Shown here: one piece after another, positions 51,993-60,052 of the stretch
Layout of the letters: every line of letters begins with the position of its first letter
Numbering within the stretch: the stretch's first letter is position 1
DNA from: Sphingobium sp. 15-1
GTDB taxonomy: Bacteria > Pseudomonadota > Alphaproteobacteria > Sphingomonadales > Sphingomonadaceae
NCBI RefSeq assembly: GCF_013375535.1
Contig: NZ_JABXJG010000001.1
Coordinates: forward strand, 2,046,001-2,110,000
Direction: 5' to 3'
Length of the DNA stretch: 64,000 bases
Made by a program: the position numbers and the translations under genes
The notes under the pieces: model-generated
What the model was told of the DNA's origin: nothing
The model's input: the letters and a program-made list of their open reading frames with translations, nothing else
Databases searched by the model: none

Positions 51993-52134
51993 CGTCATGC
52001 TGAACTTGTTTCAGCATCCATCGGGCCTGACGCGCCAAGGTCCGTACATTGAACGCCATTGCTGCCATGCCGCGTTTCCTCTCTCCACCTGGGTCAAGAG
52101 GCGCAATGGATGCTGAAACAAGTTCAGCATGACG
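51993..52134. repeat. family B palindromic repeat, copy 3
   Basis: CGTCATGCTGAACTTGTTTC at the left pairs with GAAACAAGTTCAGCATGACG at the right; no 20-base insertion. The loop is long (about 85 bases) and carries a CATTGAACGCCATTGCTG stretch. It lies between convergent pyk and HAD genes. Confidence 0.85.
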
Positions 52135-52148
52135 GAGAGACGGTTGGG

Positions 52149-52781
52149 CTATGATTGTGCGCGGATCTGGACGTTCAGCAATCCGAGAGAGGCGAGTTCC
52201 TCCCGCAACGCCGCCGCGTCGCGGAACAGATGGCCGCGCATCCCCTCCGACTCGGCCGCGATCACATTCTCCTCGCGGTCGTCGATGAACAGCGCCTCTT
52301 CCGCCCGCAGCCCGAATCGCTCCAGCGCCAGCCGGTAGATCGCCGGATCGGGCTTCACCAGCTTTTCCGCGCCGGAGACGAGGATGTCGCGAAAGGGCGC
52401 GAACAGCGCCGCTTCCCGCGCATGAAAGGGCGGCCAGAATTCGTCGCTGAAATTGGTGATGGCAAAGATCGGAACGCCGCCGTCGTCCAGTTCGCGGACG
52501 ATCTCCGGCATACCCTCGATCGCTGATCCCACGCTGTCGATGAACTTCTCGCCCCACAGGCGAATCAGGTCCGCATGTTCGGGATGGCGCGCGATCAGTT
52601 CGGCGCTGGTCTCGGCAAAAGGGCGGCCCTGATCATGCTGGAAATGCCAGTCCAGCGTCACCACATGCTGGAGAAACGCGTCGAGCGCCCGATCGTCGTC
52701 GATCAGGCGCTCGTACAGAACCCTGGGGTTCCAGTGGTACAGGACATTGCCGACGTCGAAGATGACGGCGGCCACCGCCAT
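52149..52781 (-). CDS. HAD-IA family phosphatase
   Basis: 210 residues. Catalytic loop VIFDVGNVLYHWNPR (Asp9 as nucleophile; the usual second Asp is Asn12, as in the YihX group), motif II IFAITNFSD, motif III Lys in GAEKLVKPDPAIYRLALERF and motif IV ALFIDDREENVIAA. YihX-type enzymes dephosphorylate glucose-1-P and similar sugar phosphates. The start lies three bases after the rpmJ stop, so the two are cotranscribed. Confidence 0.9.
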   Translation of the reverse strand: MAVAAVIFDVGNVLYHWNPRVLYERLIDDDRALDAFLQHVVTLDWHFQHDQGRPFAETSAELIARHPEHADLIRLWGEKFIDSVGSAIEGMPEIVRELDDGGVPIFAITNFSDEFWPPFHAREAALFAPFRDILVSGAEKLVKPDPAIYRLALERFGLRAEEALFIDDREENVIAAESEGMRGHLFRDAAALREELASLGLLNVQIRAQS

Positions 52782-52784
52782 GAA

Positions 52785-52910
52785 TCAGCCCTGGCGGGCC
52801 TTGAAGCGGCGGTTGGTCTTGTTGATGACATAGGTGCGGCCGCGGCGGCGGATCACGCGGTTATCCCGGTGACGGCCCTTGAGCGACTTGAGCGAATTGC
52901 GGATCTTCAT
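52785..52910 (-). CDS. rpmJ: 50S ribosomal protein L36, zinc-free (C-minus) type
   Basis: 41 residues: [20 protein letters not shown], then [18 protein letters not shown]. It lacks the CxxC-CxxxxH zinc site of standard L36 and matches the longer YkgO-like form that is the ordinary L36 in many alphaproteobacteria. ATG 52910 has AAGG upstream. A longer reading frame exists but is not conserved. Confidence 0.96.
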   Translation of the reverse strand: MKIRNSLKSLKGRHRDNRVIRRRGRTYVINKTNRRFKARQG

Positions 52911-53122
52911 GGAACCAGCCTTTGAATGAATCTTGCTTGATCGAAAAATCGAAGCGCTGCCCCTATGGGCGAGGAGGCCGAAAGTCAAGGGGAACGACCC
53001 GGATTTCGGCCCCGTCGCGCATGGCGTTCATCCCCCGTGCAGCAAAGCCATGGCTTCAACGCTTTTAAGGGATTAGCGCCGCCGTGTCGTGTAGAGGGTC
53101 AGCATCCCTTGGAGTTCAGGCC

Positions 53123-53722
53123 ATGTTGAAAAAGATCGTCCTTCCTTCCCTGCTCGCCCTGTCCCTGAGCGCCTGCGCCACGGCCGTTCCGCCGGTGGAA
53201 GTGACGCGATTCCATATCGGCAATCCGGTGCGCAGCGGCACTGTCGCGGTCGAGGAAATGGCCGGGAACCCCGATGTCGGCCTGGAATTCCGGACCTATG
53301 CCGCCGCCGTGGATCAGGAATTGCAGCGCGTGGGCTTCACCCCGGCCGGGCAAGGGGCGAAGAGCGACTATGTCGCGCTGGTCGGCTTCCGCCGGACCTT
53401 CCGCGAGCCGAACAGCTATGGCGCCAATGGCAAGCCGGTGAGCGTCGGCGTGGGCGGCGCCGTGGGCAGCGGCGGCTATTCCGGCCTGGGGCTTGGCATC
53501 GGCATCAACCTGTCGGGCAAGCCCAAGGGGCAGGTCGTCACCGAATTGCAAGTGCAGTTGCGGCGCCGGGTCGATTCGACCACCATCTGGGAAGGCCGCG
53601 CGCAGACGGAGGCGCGGGAGGGAACGCCCGCTTCCCAGCCCGGTCTGGCGGCGCAGAAGCTCGCAGCGGCGCTCATCGGGGGCTATCCGGGGGAATCGGG
53701 CCGGACTATAACCGTCCAATGA
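53123..53722 (+). CDS. DUF4136 lipoprotein
   Basis: 199 residues from ATG 53123. Lipoprotein signal with lipobox LSLSACATAV (Cys about 18). The DUF4136-like domain has GLEFRTYAAAVDQELQRVGF, a Gly-rich segment SVGVGGAVGSGGYSGLGLGI and QVQLRRRVDSTTIWEGRAQT. Outer-membrane or periplasmic; function unknown. It overlaps the M14 peptidase start by four bases (ATGA). Confidence 0.82.
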   Translation: MLKKIVLPSLLALSLSACATAVPPVEVTRFHIGNPVRSGTVAVEEMAGNPDVGLEFRTYAAAVDQELQRVGFTPAGQGAKSDYVALVGFRRTFREPNSYGANGKPVSVGVGGAVGSGGYSGLGLGIGINLSGKPKGQVVTELQVQLRRRVDSTTIWEGRAQTEAREGTPASQPGLAAQKLAAALIGGYPGESGRTITVQ

Positions 53723-54849
53723 GCATCTCCATCACCAGCGCTTTCGACAGCGGCAATATTCGCGTTATTTCCCTAGATGATAGCCCGGCCGGCGTCCGCG
53801 CCGAGCTGGAGATCGTCAAGGACCGGCAGAGCGACTTTTACCAATGGTTCCACTTCCGCGTGGCGGGCGTGGCCGGGCGGGAGGTCGAACTGGCGATCAC
53901 CAATTGCGGCGCGTCGGCCTATCCCGATGGTTGGCCGGGCTACAAGGCGCGCTATAGCGAGGATCGGGAGAACTGGCTGCTGGCGGACACCAGCTATGCC
54001 GACGGCACGTTGACGATCCGCCTGGCGCCCGACGCCAATGCGGTGTGGCTCGCCTATTTCGCGCCCTATTCGATGGAGCGGCACCATGATCTGGTCGCCT
54101 GGGCGGCGTCCCAGCCGGGAGTCGAGCATCGCGAACTGGGGCTGACGCTGGACAAGCAGCCGCTCGACCTGCTGGTGCTGGGCGAGGGGCCGAAAAAGGT
54201 GTGGCTCTACGCCCGCCAGCATCCGGGCGAGAGCATGGCCGAATGGTGGATGGAAGGCGCGCTGGAGCGGCTCTGCGACGAGGAGGATGCCGTGGCGCGG
54301 CTGCTGCGGCAAAAGGCGACCTTTTACATCGTGCCGAACATGAATCCCGACGGCAGCCGGCGCGGCCATTTGCGGACCAATGCGGCGGGCATCAACCTCA
54401 ACCGCGAATGGCATGAGCCGTCGATGGAGAAGAGCCCGGAGGTGTTCCTTGTGCGCGGGGCGATGGACGAGGCCGGGGTCGACTTCGCCATGGACGTGCA
54501 TGGCGACGAGGCGATCGCGGCCGTGTTCCTGGCCGGGTTCGAGGGGATTCCCTCGATCACCGAGCGGCAGTCGGGCCTGTATCGCCGCTATCGCGATACG
54601 CTGGCCGCCCGGACGCCCGATTTCCAGACAAGGAAGGGCTATCCCGCCGCGCCGCAGGGCAAGGCGAACCTGTCCATGTCCACCAACCAGTTGGCCGAGC
54701 GTTTCGGCGCGGTGGCGATGACGCTGGAAATGCCGTTCAAGGACAATGACGATCTGCCCGATGCCGATTTCGGCTGGTCGCCGGCGCGGTCGATCCAGCT
54801 CGCCAAGGATTGCCTGGGCGTGCTGGCGGAGATGATGGGCGAGATTTGA
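53719..54849 (+). CDS. M14 zinc carboxypeptidase, cytosolic carboxypeptidase-like
   Basis: 376 residues. N-terminal beta domain (about 1-115, with FYQWFHFRVAG and AYFAPYSMERH), then the M14 fold: zinc ligands H168 and E171 in ARQHPGESMAEWW, H261 in MDVHGDEAIA, substrate-binding N228-R229 in INLNREWHEP, and catalytic E337 in MTLEMPFKDND. The overall layout is that of cytosolic carboxypeptidases (CCP/Nna1-like), which trim Glu from protein tails in eukaryotes. No signal peptide, so it is cytoplasmic. Bacterial substrate not known. Coupled to the DUF4136 gene. Confidence 0.9.
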   Translation: MSISITSAFDSGNIRVISLDDSPAGVRAELEIVKDRQSDFYQWFHFRVAGVAGREVELAITNCGASAYPDGWPGYKARYSEDRENWLLADTSYADGTLTIRLAPDANAVWLAYFAPYSMERHHDLVAWAASQPGVEHRELGLTLDKQPLDLLVLGEGPKKVWLYARQHPGESMAEWWMEGALERLCDEEDAVARLLRQKATFYIVPNMNPDGSRRGHLRTNAAGINLNREWHEPSMEKSPEVFLVRGAMDEAGVDFAMDVHGDEAIAAVFLAGFEGIPSITERQSGLYRRYRDTLAARTPDFQTRKGYPAAPQGKANLSMSTNQLAERFGAVAMTLEMPFKDNDDLPDADFGWSPARSIQLAKDCLGVLAEMMGEI

Positions 54850-54867
54850 TGGAGGTTTTGCCCTTTT

Positions 54868-54896
54868 CATCACCCCGGGCTTGACCCGGGGTCTCG
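54868..54896. repeat. short palindromic repeat (CCCGGGCTTGACCCGGG), copy 2
   Basis: TCATCACCCCGGGCTTGACCCGGGGTCTCGC lies just after the M14 stop, the same core as at 833-863. Likely a 3' end hairpin. Confidence 0.7.
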
Positions 54897-54911
54897 CTTT
54901 TTCTTTCGATA

Positions 54912-55018
54912 CTAGAGCATCGTGCGCAAAAGTGGGAACCGGTTTTGCGCTTAAAACGATGCGACAACAAAAGCTTAGAGCGCGCGACCTGCGTCCGTTT
55001 CAACGCAGCGCGCTCTAG
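54912..55018. repeat. 107-base element bounded by CTAGAGC/GCTCTAG
   Basis: Terminal inverted 7-mers CTAGAGC and GCTCTAG enclose further inverted pairs: GCGCAAAA ... TTTTGCGC, and AGAGCGCGC ... GCGCGCTCT. No ORF. Start of the element (CTAGAGCAT) matches that at 49983-50078, so both may belong to one mobile repeat class. Confidence 0.68.
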
Positions 55019-55121
55019 GTCCAGCTCCAGGCAGCCGGCCCCAGGGCCAAGCCTGTCTTGAGCTTGTCGAAGGGCACGGAGACGGGTGCCGCAATGTCAG
55101 GAATGACGATCAGCGCGCCAT

Positions 55122-55841
55122 TCATCCGAACAGTTCGCCCAGGAAATCGACCATGGACCGGAAACTGCGGCGGTCGGCGTCCGGCTGATAGGCCAGGCCC
55201 CTCTCCGGCATCTTCGCATCATGATCGGTAAAAGCATGGCCGGTGCGGCCATAAGCGTGGATCTGCCAGTCGCAGCCGGCTTCGGTCAGTTCCTTCGCCA
55301 GCGCGACGGTGGCTTCGGGCGGAGCGATCGGGTCGTCCCAGCCGTGGCAGACCAGCAATTTCGCGCTGATCTTCGCATTGGGGAAAGATGGCGCTTCATA
55401 GACGCCATGGAAGCTGACGCCGCCCGCAATGTCCGCGCCGGAGCGGGCAAGGTCGAGCACGCATCTGCCGCCGAAGCAGAAGCCGATCGCGGCGGTGCGG
55501 GCTTCGTCGGTTTCGTCGAGGGACTTCAGCAAAGCATGGGCGGCGTTCACCCGGTCGCGCAGCAGGGCGCGGTCGGCGTTCAGTTCGGCCATGTAACGGC
55601 CCATGTCGGGATCGGCGCGGGTAGTGCGCTTGCCCTGGCCGAAGACGTCCGCGACGAGCACGGTATAGCCCAGCGCAGCGACCTTCTCGGCATAGGCGAA
55701 ATCGGCTTCCTTGGTGCCCAGCACATTGGGGAAGAGCAGGATGCCGGGGCGCGGCGCGGGCGCGGCGTCGTCGAACACCGCCATGCTCTCGAACAGGCCG
55801 CCGGGGCCTTCATGCACGGTGACGCGGCGGGTGATGGGCAT
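55122..55841 (-). CDS. dienelactone hydrolase family protein
   Basis: 239 residues from ATG 55841 with AGGA upstream; the frame reaches 55898 but those residues look non-conserved. Alpha/beta hydrolase with the DLH triad: Cys nucleophile in IGFCFGGRC (residue 122), Asp in VCHGWDDPIAP, His in GRTGHAFTD. Also LLFPNVLGTKEADFAYAEKV. No aromatic degradation genes adjoin, so this is probably a general carboxymethylenebutenolidase-like hydrolase rather than part of a chlorocatechol pathway. Upstream of it is the end of the HPr-rel-A cassette on the same strand. Confidence 0.9.
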   Translation of the reverse strand: MPITRRVTVHEGPGGLFESMAVFDDAAPAPRPGILLFPNVLGTKEADFAYAEKVAALGYTVLVADVFGQGKRTTRADPDMGRYMAELNADRALLRDRVNAAHALLKSLDETDEARTAAIGFCFGGRCVLDLARSGADIAGGVSFHGVYEAPSFPNAKISAKLLVCHGWDDPIAPPEATVALAKELTEAGCDWQIHAYGRTGHAFTDHDAKMPERGLAYQPDADRRSFRSMVDFLGELFG

Positions 55842-55934
55842 GGGAGCGGTTCCTTGGCTATGGGGTTGGTCGGGAAGGGACATTAAGGCGTTCGGCAAGG
55901 TTTGGCCAAGAGCGGACTCAGCGATCTGCGTCGA

Positions 55935-56924
55935 TCAAGCAGGCCGGTGTCCCTTACGCCATTTGGTGAACAGATGCCGCGCCAGCATGGCGGGCGGCAT
56001 CCGCAGCCAGTGCGAGCGGAGGTAAAAGGCGAAGCGGAGCCATTTGCGCCGTTCCCGGCCCCAGCCGTCCCGCGCCAGCAGCCGGGCCGCGACGATCCGG
56101 TCCCATGGCGTCAGCCGCGCTCCATCGCCATAAAGCGCCACCGCCAGCCGCCTGGCCTGCCGCACATGAGCCGCAATGCCATGCCGCGCGGCGCGCCTCT
56201 CCAGCGCAGCGGCATCCACGCCGTCGAGCAGGCAATATATGTCCCACAGGTTGCGCAGCCCGCCCGCCAGATCGCCATCGGCCAGCAGATGCGCGGCGGC
56301 ATGACACAGCCTGTCCTCCGCAGAGAGCATGGACAATATATTGGTGATGGGAACCGCATCAGCGATCATCGCCGCCGCATCCGGCGTCTGCCGCGCCGTC
56401 AGGGGCAGGACGGTATGGTGCACGTCGATCATCCGGTCCCGCCCGGCATGGATCATCGGCGGCAGCTCATGCATCCATTGCCGGTAATAGGCGTCGTCAT
56501 AGGGGTCGTCCTTGACCCATTCCCACCCGGCGCGAAGCAGGGCCTGCTCGACCGGCTGCATCGCTTCACGGGGCACCAATATGTCGAGATCTCCGATGAA
56601 GCGCCCTTGGCCGGCGCGCAGGCCCGCCGCCGCATAGGCCGCGCCCTTGAGCAGCACCACCGGCACGTCGAGACCCGCCAGCGCCTCGGCGGCGCGGTCC
56701 GCTTCCCACAGCGCCTGTCGCGCTTCCCGCTCCGCCTCCAGCCGCGCATCGTTCAGGATCGGGCGCACGGCTTCGGGTACCGGTCTTTCCCCGATCCGCA
56801 GGGCCAGCGTGCCGATCAGCCGCTCCGCCCGCGCCGCGGCGATCAGTGCGTTCCAGCCCTGCGCATCCAGCATCGCCACCCCATCGGGATCGCGCAGGGC
56901 CCGCACCAGCAGCCAGGCGCTCAT
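55935..56924 (-). CDS. nucleotidyltransferase-fold protein of the HPr-rel-A cassette
   Basis: 329 residues from ATG 56924, which overlaps the kinase stop (ATGA) and has GGGAGGAG upstream; a GTG 15 bases earlier is less likely. NTase_5-like fold: VVLLKGAAYAAAGL, then the metal-binding pair in GRFIGDLDILVP (D112, D114) and a third acidic position in RMIDVHHTVLP (D167). A helical C-terminal half includes LCHAAAHLLADGDLAGGLRN. It would transfer a nucleotide or act on a phosphate group. Third and last gene of the cassette; function inferred only from association. Confidence 0.85.
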   Translation of the reverse strand: MSAWLLVRALRDPDGVAMLDAQGWNALIAAARAERLIGTLALRIGERPVPEAVRPILNDARLEAEREARQALWEADRAAEALAGLDVPVVLLKGAAYAAAGLRAGQGRFIGDLDILVPREAMQPVEQALLRAGWEWVKDDPYDDAYYRQWMHELPPMIHAGRDRMIDVHHTVLPLTARQTPDAAAMIADAVPITNILSMLSAEDRLCHAAAHLLADGDLAGGLRNLWDIYCLLDGVDAAALERRAARHGIAAHVRQARRLAVALYGDGARLTPWDRIVAARLLARDGWGRERRKWLRFAFYLRSHWLRMPPAMLARHLFTKWRKGHRPA

Positions 56925-57784
56925 GCCAGCTCCTCCCACAGCCGTTCGACCAGGGCGATGGCTTCGTCCCCAGAAGGAAAATCGATGGCCCGCGCCGGGA
57001 CATTCCGCACGAAGCGGGTCAGCGCCGCGAAGCCCGGCTCGCCCAGTGCGACATAGTTGGTCGATGCCTGGGTCAGCCGCATGAACACCTCGCCCTGCCC
57101 CACGGCCCGGACATCCGCCTCATGGCCGAAGCGCGGGAACAGCAGCAACGCGGGCACGGCGGCCTCGCCCATGCGCCTGACCGCATCGCCGTGGGGTATG
57201 AGGTGGCGGATGTCGCCCTTGGCCGTTCCGGCGAGCAGTGGCCCCATGCGCGTCGGCGGCGCCTCCGCCGCCAGCACGTCGATGGCGCGGTTCTTGAGCG
57301 AGATGAGGCGCGGGAAGGGAAAGACCGCCCCCGTCTCCAGGTCGAGCAGCGCGAACTCATCGCCCATCAGGCGCCAGCCGCGCTCGCCCAGTTGCGCCGC
57401 CAGGGTCGACTTGCCGGAACCGGACTCGCCCGTCATCACCAGCGCTCGCCCGTCCTTCTCGACGCTGGAGGCGTGGAGCAGCAGATGCCGCCGCCAGCCG
57501 AGCGCCATTTGCAGGTTCATGCCCATTTCCGCCGCCAGCAGCCCATGGGAAAGGCTCATCGGCGCGGCATCGGCCAGCCCATGATCGCCGGTGATGAAGA
57601 TGGAGGGGCGCAGCCAGCGCCGGAACGGGCCGGCCGGCTCCAGCCGGACGGTGAAATCCGCAATGCCGCTCGAAGGCGCGGGGTAATCGGCATAGAGCCG
57701 CGCCAGCGCCTCCACCGGCTGGCGCCAGGCCGATCCGATGCGGAAGGTCGCCGGACCGATCTTCAGGGACAGCGCATGCTTCAC
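56921..57784 (-). CDS. HprK-related kinase A
   Basis: 287 residues, GTG start overlapping the PqqD-like stop (GTGA). C-terminal HPr-kinase-like P-loop domain: LLLHASSVEKDGRA (H104), Walker A GESGSGKST (119-127), and GWRLMGDEFALLD (D142). The N-terminal part (1-95) is unlike Gram-positive HprK, and the phosphorylase signature of true HprK/P is missing. It has no HPr gene nearby. It matches the HprK-related kinase A family of the so-called HPr-rel-A system, whose target is not known. Likely phosphorylates a Ser/Thr on a protein or peptide, or a small molecule. Confidence 0.88.
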   Translation of the reverse strand: MKHALSLKIGPATFRIGSAWRQPVEALARLYADYPAPSSGIADFTVRLEPAGPFRRWLRPSIFITGDHGLADAAPMSLSHGLLAAEMGMNLQMALGWRRHLLLHASSVEKDGRALVMTGESGSGKSTLAAQLGERGWRLMGDEFALLDLETGAVFPFPRLISLKNRAIDVLAAEAPPTRMGPLLAGTAKGDIRHLIPHGDAVRRMGEAAVPALLLFPRFGHEADVRAVGQGEVFMRLTQASTNYVALGEPGFAALTRFVRNVPARAIDFPSGDEAIALVERLWEELA

Positions 57785-58062
57785 GCGATGCGGACCAATC
57801 CCAGCGCGGTCAGTTCGGCAAGATGCGCCTCGATCAGCGGCTGCGCTTCCTCTGCCGGGCCGAGATCGTAGAGCAGGGTCAGTTCGGCATGGACCTCGCC
57901 CGCCGTCAGCGCCGCGCCATCACCCAGCGCCGCCAAAATCTCCGGCACCGGGCTGATCACCATATGGGTCTGCCCCGAAGACCGATGATAGAGCAGCACC
58001 ATGTCCTCCAGCATGCAAGACGCGATGGCGTCCGGGCTGTCCTGGCAATAGCGGCGCGGCAT
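57781..58062 (-). CDS. PqqD-family peptide chaperone of the HPr-rel-A cassette
   Basis: 93 residues from ATG 58062 (GTG two codons earlier possible). Winged-helix PqqD/RRE-like pattern: MVLLYHRSSGQTHMVISPVP, then EILAALGDGAALTAGEVHAE, ending IEAHLAELTALGLVRIA. PqqD proteins hold leader peptides for radical-SAM or other modifying enzymes; here a kinase and nucleotidyltransferase follow instead. First gene of the three-gene unit; starts 67 bases after the upstream glycosyltransferase, so all four may be one transcript. Confidence 0.85.
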   Translation of the reverse strand: MPRRYCQDSPDAIASCMLEDMVLLYHRSSGQTHMVISPVPEILAALGDGAALTAGEVHAELTLLYDLGPAEEAQPLIEAHLAELTALGLVRIA

Positions 58063-58129
58063 GGTCACGAAACGGGGCCTTCGGATGGGAATGTCGCGCC
58101 ACCCTTAGGGCAAAGGAGTAGCCAAGTGC

Positions 58130-59314
58130 CTAACGCGTCAGGCTGTTTTGCGCGACCTCGCTCCATCGCACGCCGTCGGACCGGACCAGCCGGGCAAAGG
58201 CCCGCAGATGCGCGTCGAGGGCGCTTTCGACGCAATGCTCCCGCACCGCCTGCCCCAGACGGTCCGGCGGAACCGGATGCGCCAGCGCCCAGAGGATCGC
58301 TGCGGCAAAGGCATCGACATCGCCCACCGGCACCGGCGCATGCTGGCCCGCGGCCGCCAGCGCCGGATGGATGTTGGGCGTGGAATCGGTCGCCACCACG
58401 CCTGTCCCGCAGCCCAGCGCCTCGATCAGAGTCGCGACCAACCCTTCCCAGCGGGACGGCTGAAGCAGCAGGTCAGCCTCCGCCATCAGCGCCGCCAGTT
58501 CCGCCGGGTCGCTGACGAAACCGCTGAACTGGACCCTACCGGCCATGCCCAGCCGGTCGCAAAGCGCCTCCAGGTCGCGGCGCAGCGGACCCTGCCCGAC
58601 GATCTTCAAGCGCCAGTCGACATGCTTCAGCCGGGCCAGCGCCAGCAGCGCGGTCGCCTGGTCCTTCTGCTCGACCAGCCGCCCGACCATCAGGAAATGC
58701 CGGGGTGCATCATCCGGCCTCGCCTCGCGATCCTGCCGCAGCCGTTGCAGCAGGGGAGTGACGGTCGGACGCGGCAGCAGCGTCACGCGGCGCCCCTCCA
58801 GCGGACCAGCTTTGGCCAAGGTGATGCGGTCCGCCTCGCCCATCACGATGGTCATGGCGCTGGTGCGGGCGATGGCGCGAAAGCGGCCGCGCCGGACCCA
58901 GGCCGACAGCCCGCGTTGGTGCGGACGGACGATGGGATTGGAAATGCGGCAAACCGCCTGCGTCGCCGTACCCAGGGCCGCGAGGGCGCAAAGCATGTTG
59001 CTCTGATTGCCCGCGGAATAGAGAATATCCGGGCGGCGGCGCCTTACCATGGCCGCCAGAGCCGGGAATTGCGCGATCATCGAGAGCCTCCGCCTAAGGG
59101 GCGGGGCAGGCACGCGCCGCACGGTCAGGCGCGGGTCGATCAGCTCGGCCACCGGGCCGTCCGTACGCGTCATCCACAGTTCGACGTCCACGCCGCGCAT
59201 CAGCAGATGATTGGCCAACAGGATGGCGACCCGGTCCAGGCCGCCGTCGCTGGGTTCATAGAGATAGATCGCGACCGAACAATTTTGCGTCACCCAATGG
59301 GGTGTGTGGAACAT
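58130..59314 (-). CDS. glycosyltransferase family 4
   Basis: 394 residues. GT4 pattern: YLYEPSDGGLDRVAILLANH at the acceptor side, FLMVGRLVEQKDQATALLAL, LKIVGQGPLRRDLEALCDRL, QFSGFVSDPAELAALMAEAD and PSRWEGLVATLIEALGCGTG with the E-x7-E pair. Likely a surface-glycan transferase; sugar unknown. It precedes the HPr-rel-A cassette on the same strand with 67 bases between, so a functional link is plausible. Upstream is a family B repeat, then the Tat-exported protein gene. Confidence 0.88.
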   Translation of the reverse strand: MFHTPHWVTQNCSVAIYLYEPSDGGLDRVAILLANHLLMRGVDVELWMTRTDGPVAELIDPRLTVRRVPAPPLRRRLSMIAQFPALAAMVRRRRPDILYSAGNQSNMLCALAALGTATQAVCRISNPIVRPHQRGLSAWVRRGRFRAIARTSAMTIVMGEADRITLAKAGPLEGRRVTLLPRPTVTPLLQRLRQDREARPDDAPRHFLMVGRLVEQKDQATALLALARLKHVDWRLKIVGQGPLRRDLEALCDRLGMAGRVQFSGFVSDPAELAALMAEADLLLQPSRWEGLVATLIEALGCGTGVVATDSTPNIHPALAAAGQHAPVPVGDVDAFAAAILWALAHPVPPDRLGQAVREHCVESALDAHLRAFARLVRSDGVRWSEVAQNSLTR

Positions 59315-59423
59315 GAGGTCGCCCTTGCTGCGTCTGACGGGATGGTCGAAGCTTCGACGGCGTCAACGCGGGCGAACCGTAAAAGGGTCCGGTCTAGTTG
59401 GGAGGTCAGGTGTCTACCCCCCT

Positions 59424-59516
59424 CCGTCATGCTGAACTTGTTTCAGCATCCATCGCGCCTCCGGAGAGGGCGGCTCGTGGGGAGAAATGGATGCTGAAAC
59501 GAGTTCAGCATGACGG
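59424..59516. repeat. family B palindromic repeat, copy 4
   Basis: CCGTCATGCTGAACTTGTTTC pairs with GAAACGAGTTCAGCATGACGG (one mismatch). Short loop (about 50 bases), no 20-base insertion, so closest to copy 3. It lies between two genes on the same strand. Confidence 0.85.
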
Positions 59517-59537
59517 TTTTGGTAGCTGGCGCCGACG

Positions 59538-59963
59538 CTAACGCGGCATTTGCAGGGATGCGTAGCAGGTGAAGCCGCTGGTGCCTGATTGAAGGCGGCG
59601 GATATAGTTCAGATAGGCCTGATTCTGGTCGTAGCTGGTGCCGGGCAACCGGCCGCCGCGCAGCGCCTGTTTCACCTGATCGCCGGTAAAGCCCTGGCCC
59701 GCGCCGGGGAAGGCGCCCTGCGTGCCCGCCGGAACCACCTGGCCGTTGGCGGCAATATATTGGCCCGAACGGCCCTGATCGGGAACGGGAATCGTGCAAT
59801 TGAGGACCGACGCGGCCGTGTTCGCCAGCGCCGGGCGGATCGATATGATGGCCGACGCCGCGACCGCGCCGCCCATCAGCAACTGACGGCGCGAGGGCAC
59901 TGCAAGGTCCGCTCCGTCGTCCCGCGACTCGGTGCTGTTCCCAGGGGGCAATGGCTCGCTCAT
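59538..59963 (-). CDS. Tat-exported small protein, unknown function
   Basis: 141 residues from ATG 59963, with AGGATGAC upstream. Twin-arginine signal SRRQLLMGGAVAASAIISIR (R25, R26) with probable cleavage after RPALA. The mature part (about 95 residues) has two cysteines (LNCTIPVPDQG near its start, FTCYASLQMPR at its end) that could form a disulfide joining both ends. Middle is Gly/Gln rich (AANGQVVPAGTQGAFPGAGQ). No recognised family. Divergent from phoR and 220 bases upstream of the glycosyltransferase/HPr-rel-A unit, so it is a candidate substrate for that system. Confidence 0.7.
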   Translation of the reverse strand: MSEPLPPGNSTESRDDGADLAVPSRRQLLMGGAVAASAIISIRPALANTAASVLNCTIPVPDQGRSGQYIAANGQVVPAGTQGAFPGAGQGFTGDQVKQALRGGRLPGTSYDQNQAYLNYIRRLQSGTSGFTCYASLQMPR

Positions 59964-60052
59964 GTCATCCTGATCCGCTATCGCGCTTGCCAAACTGTAA
60001 AAATTGCACGTTATTGCGACGGTCTTTGCAGCAAATGCGTCAAATTTCCAGC

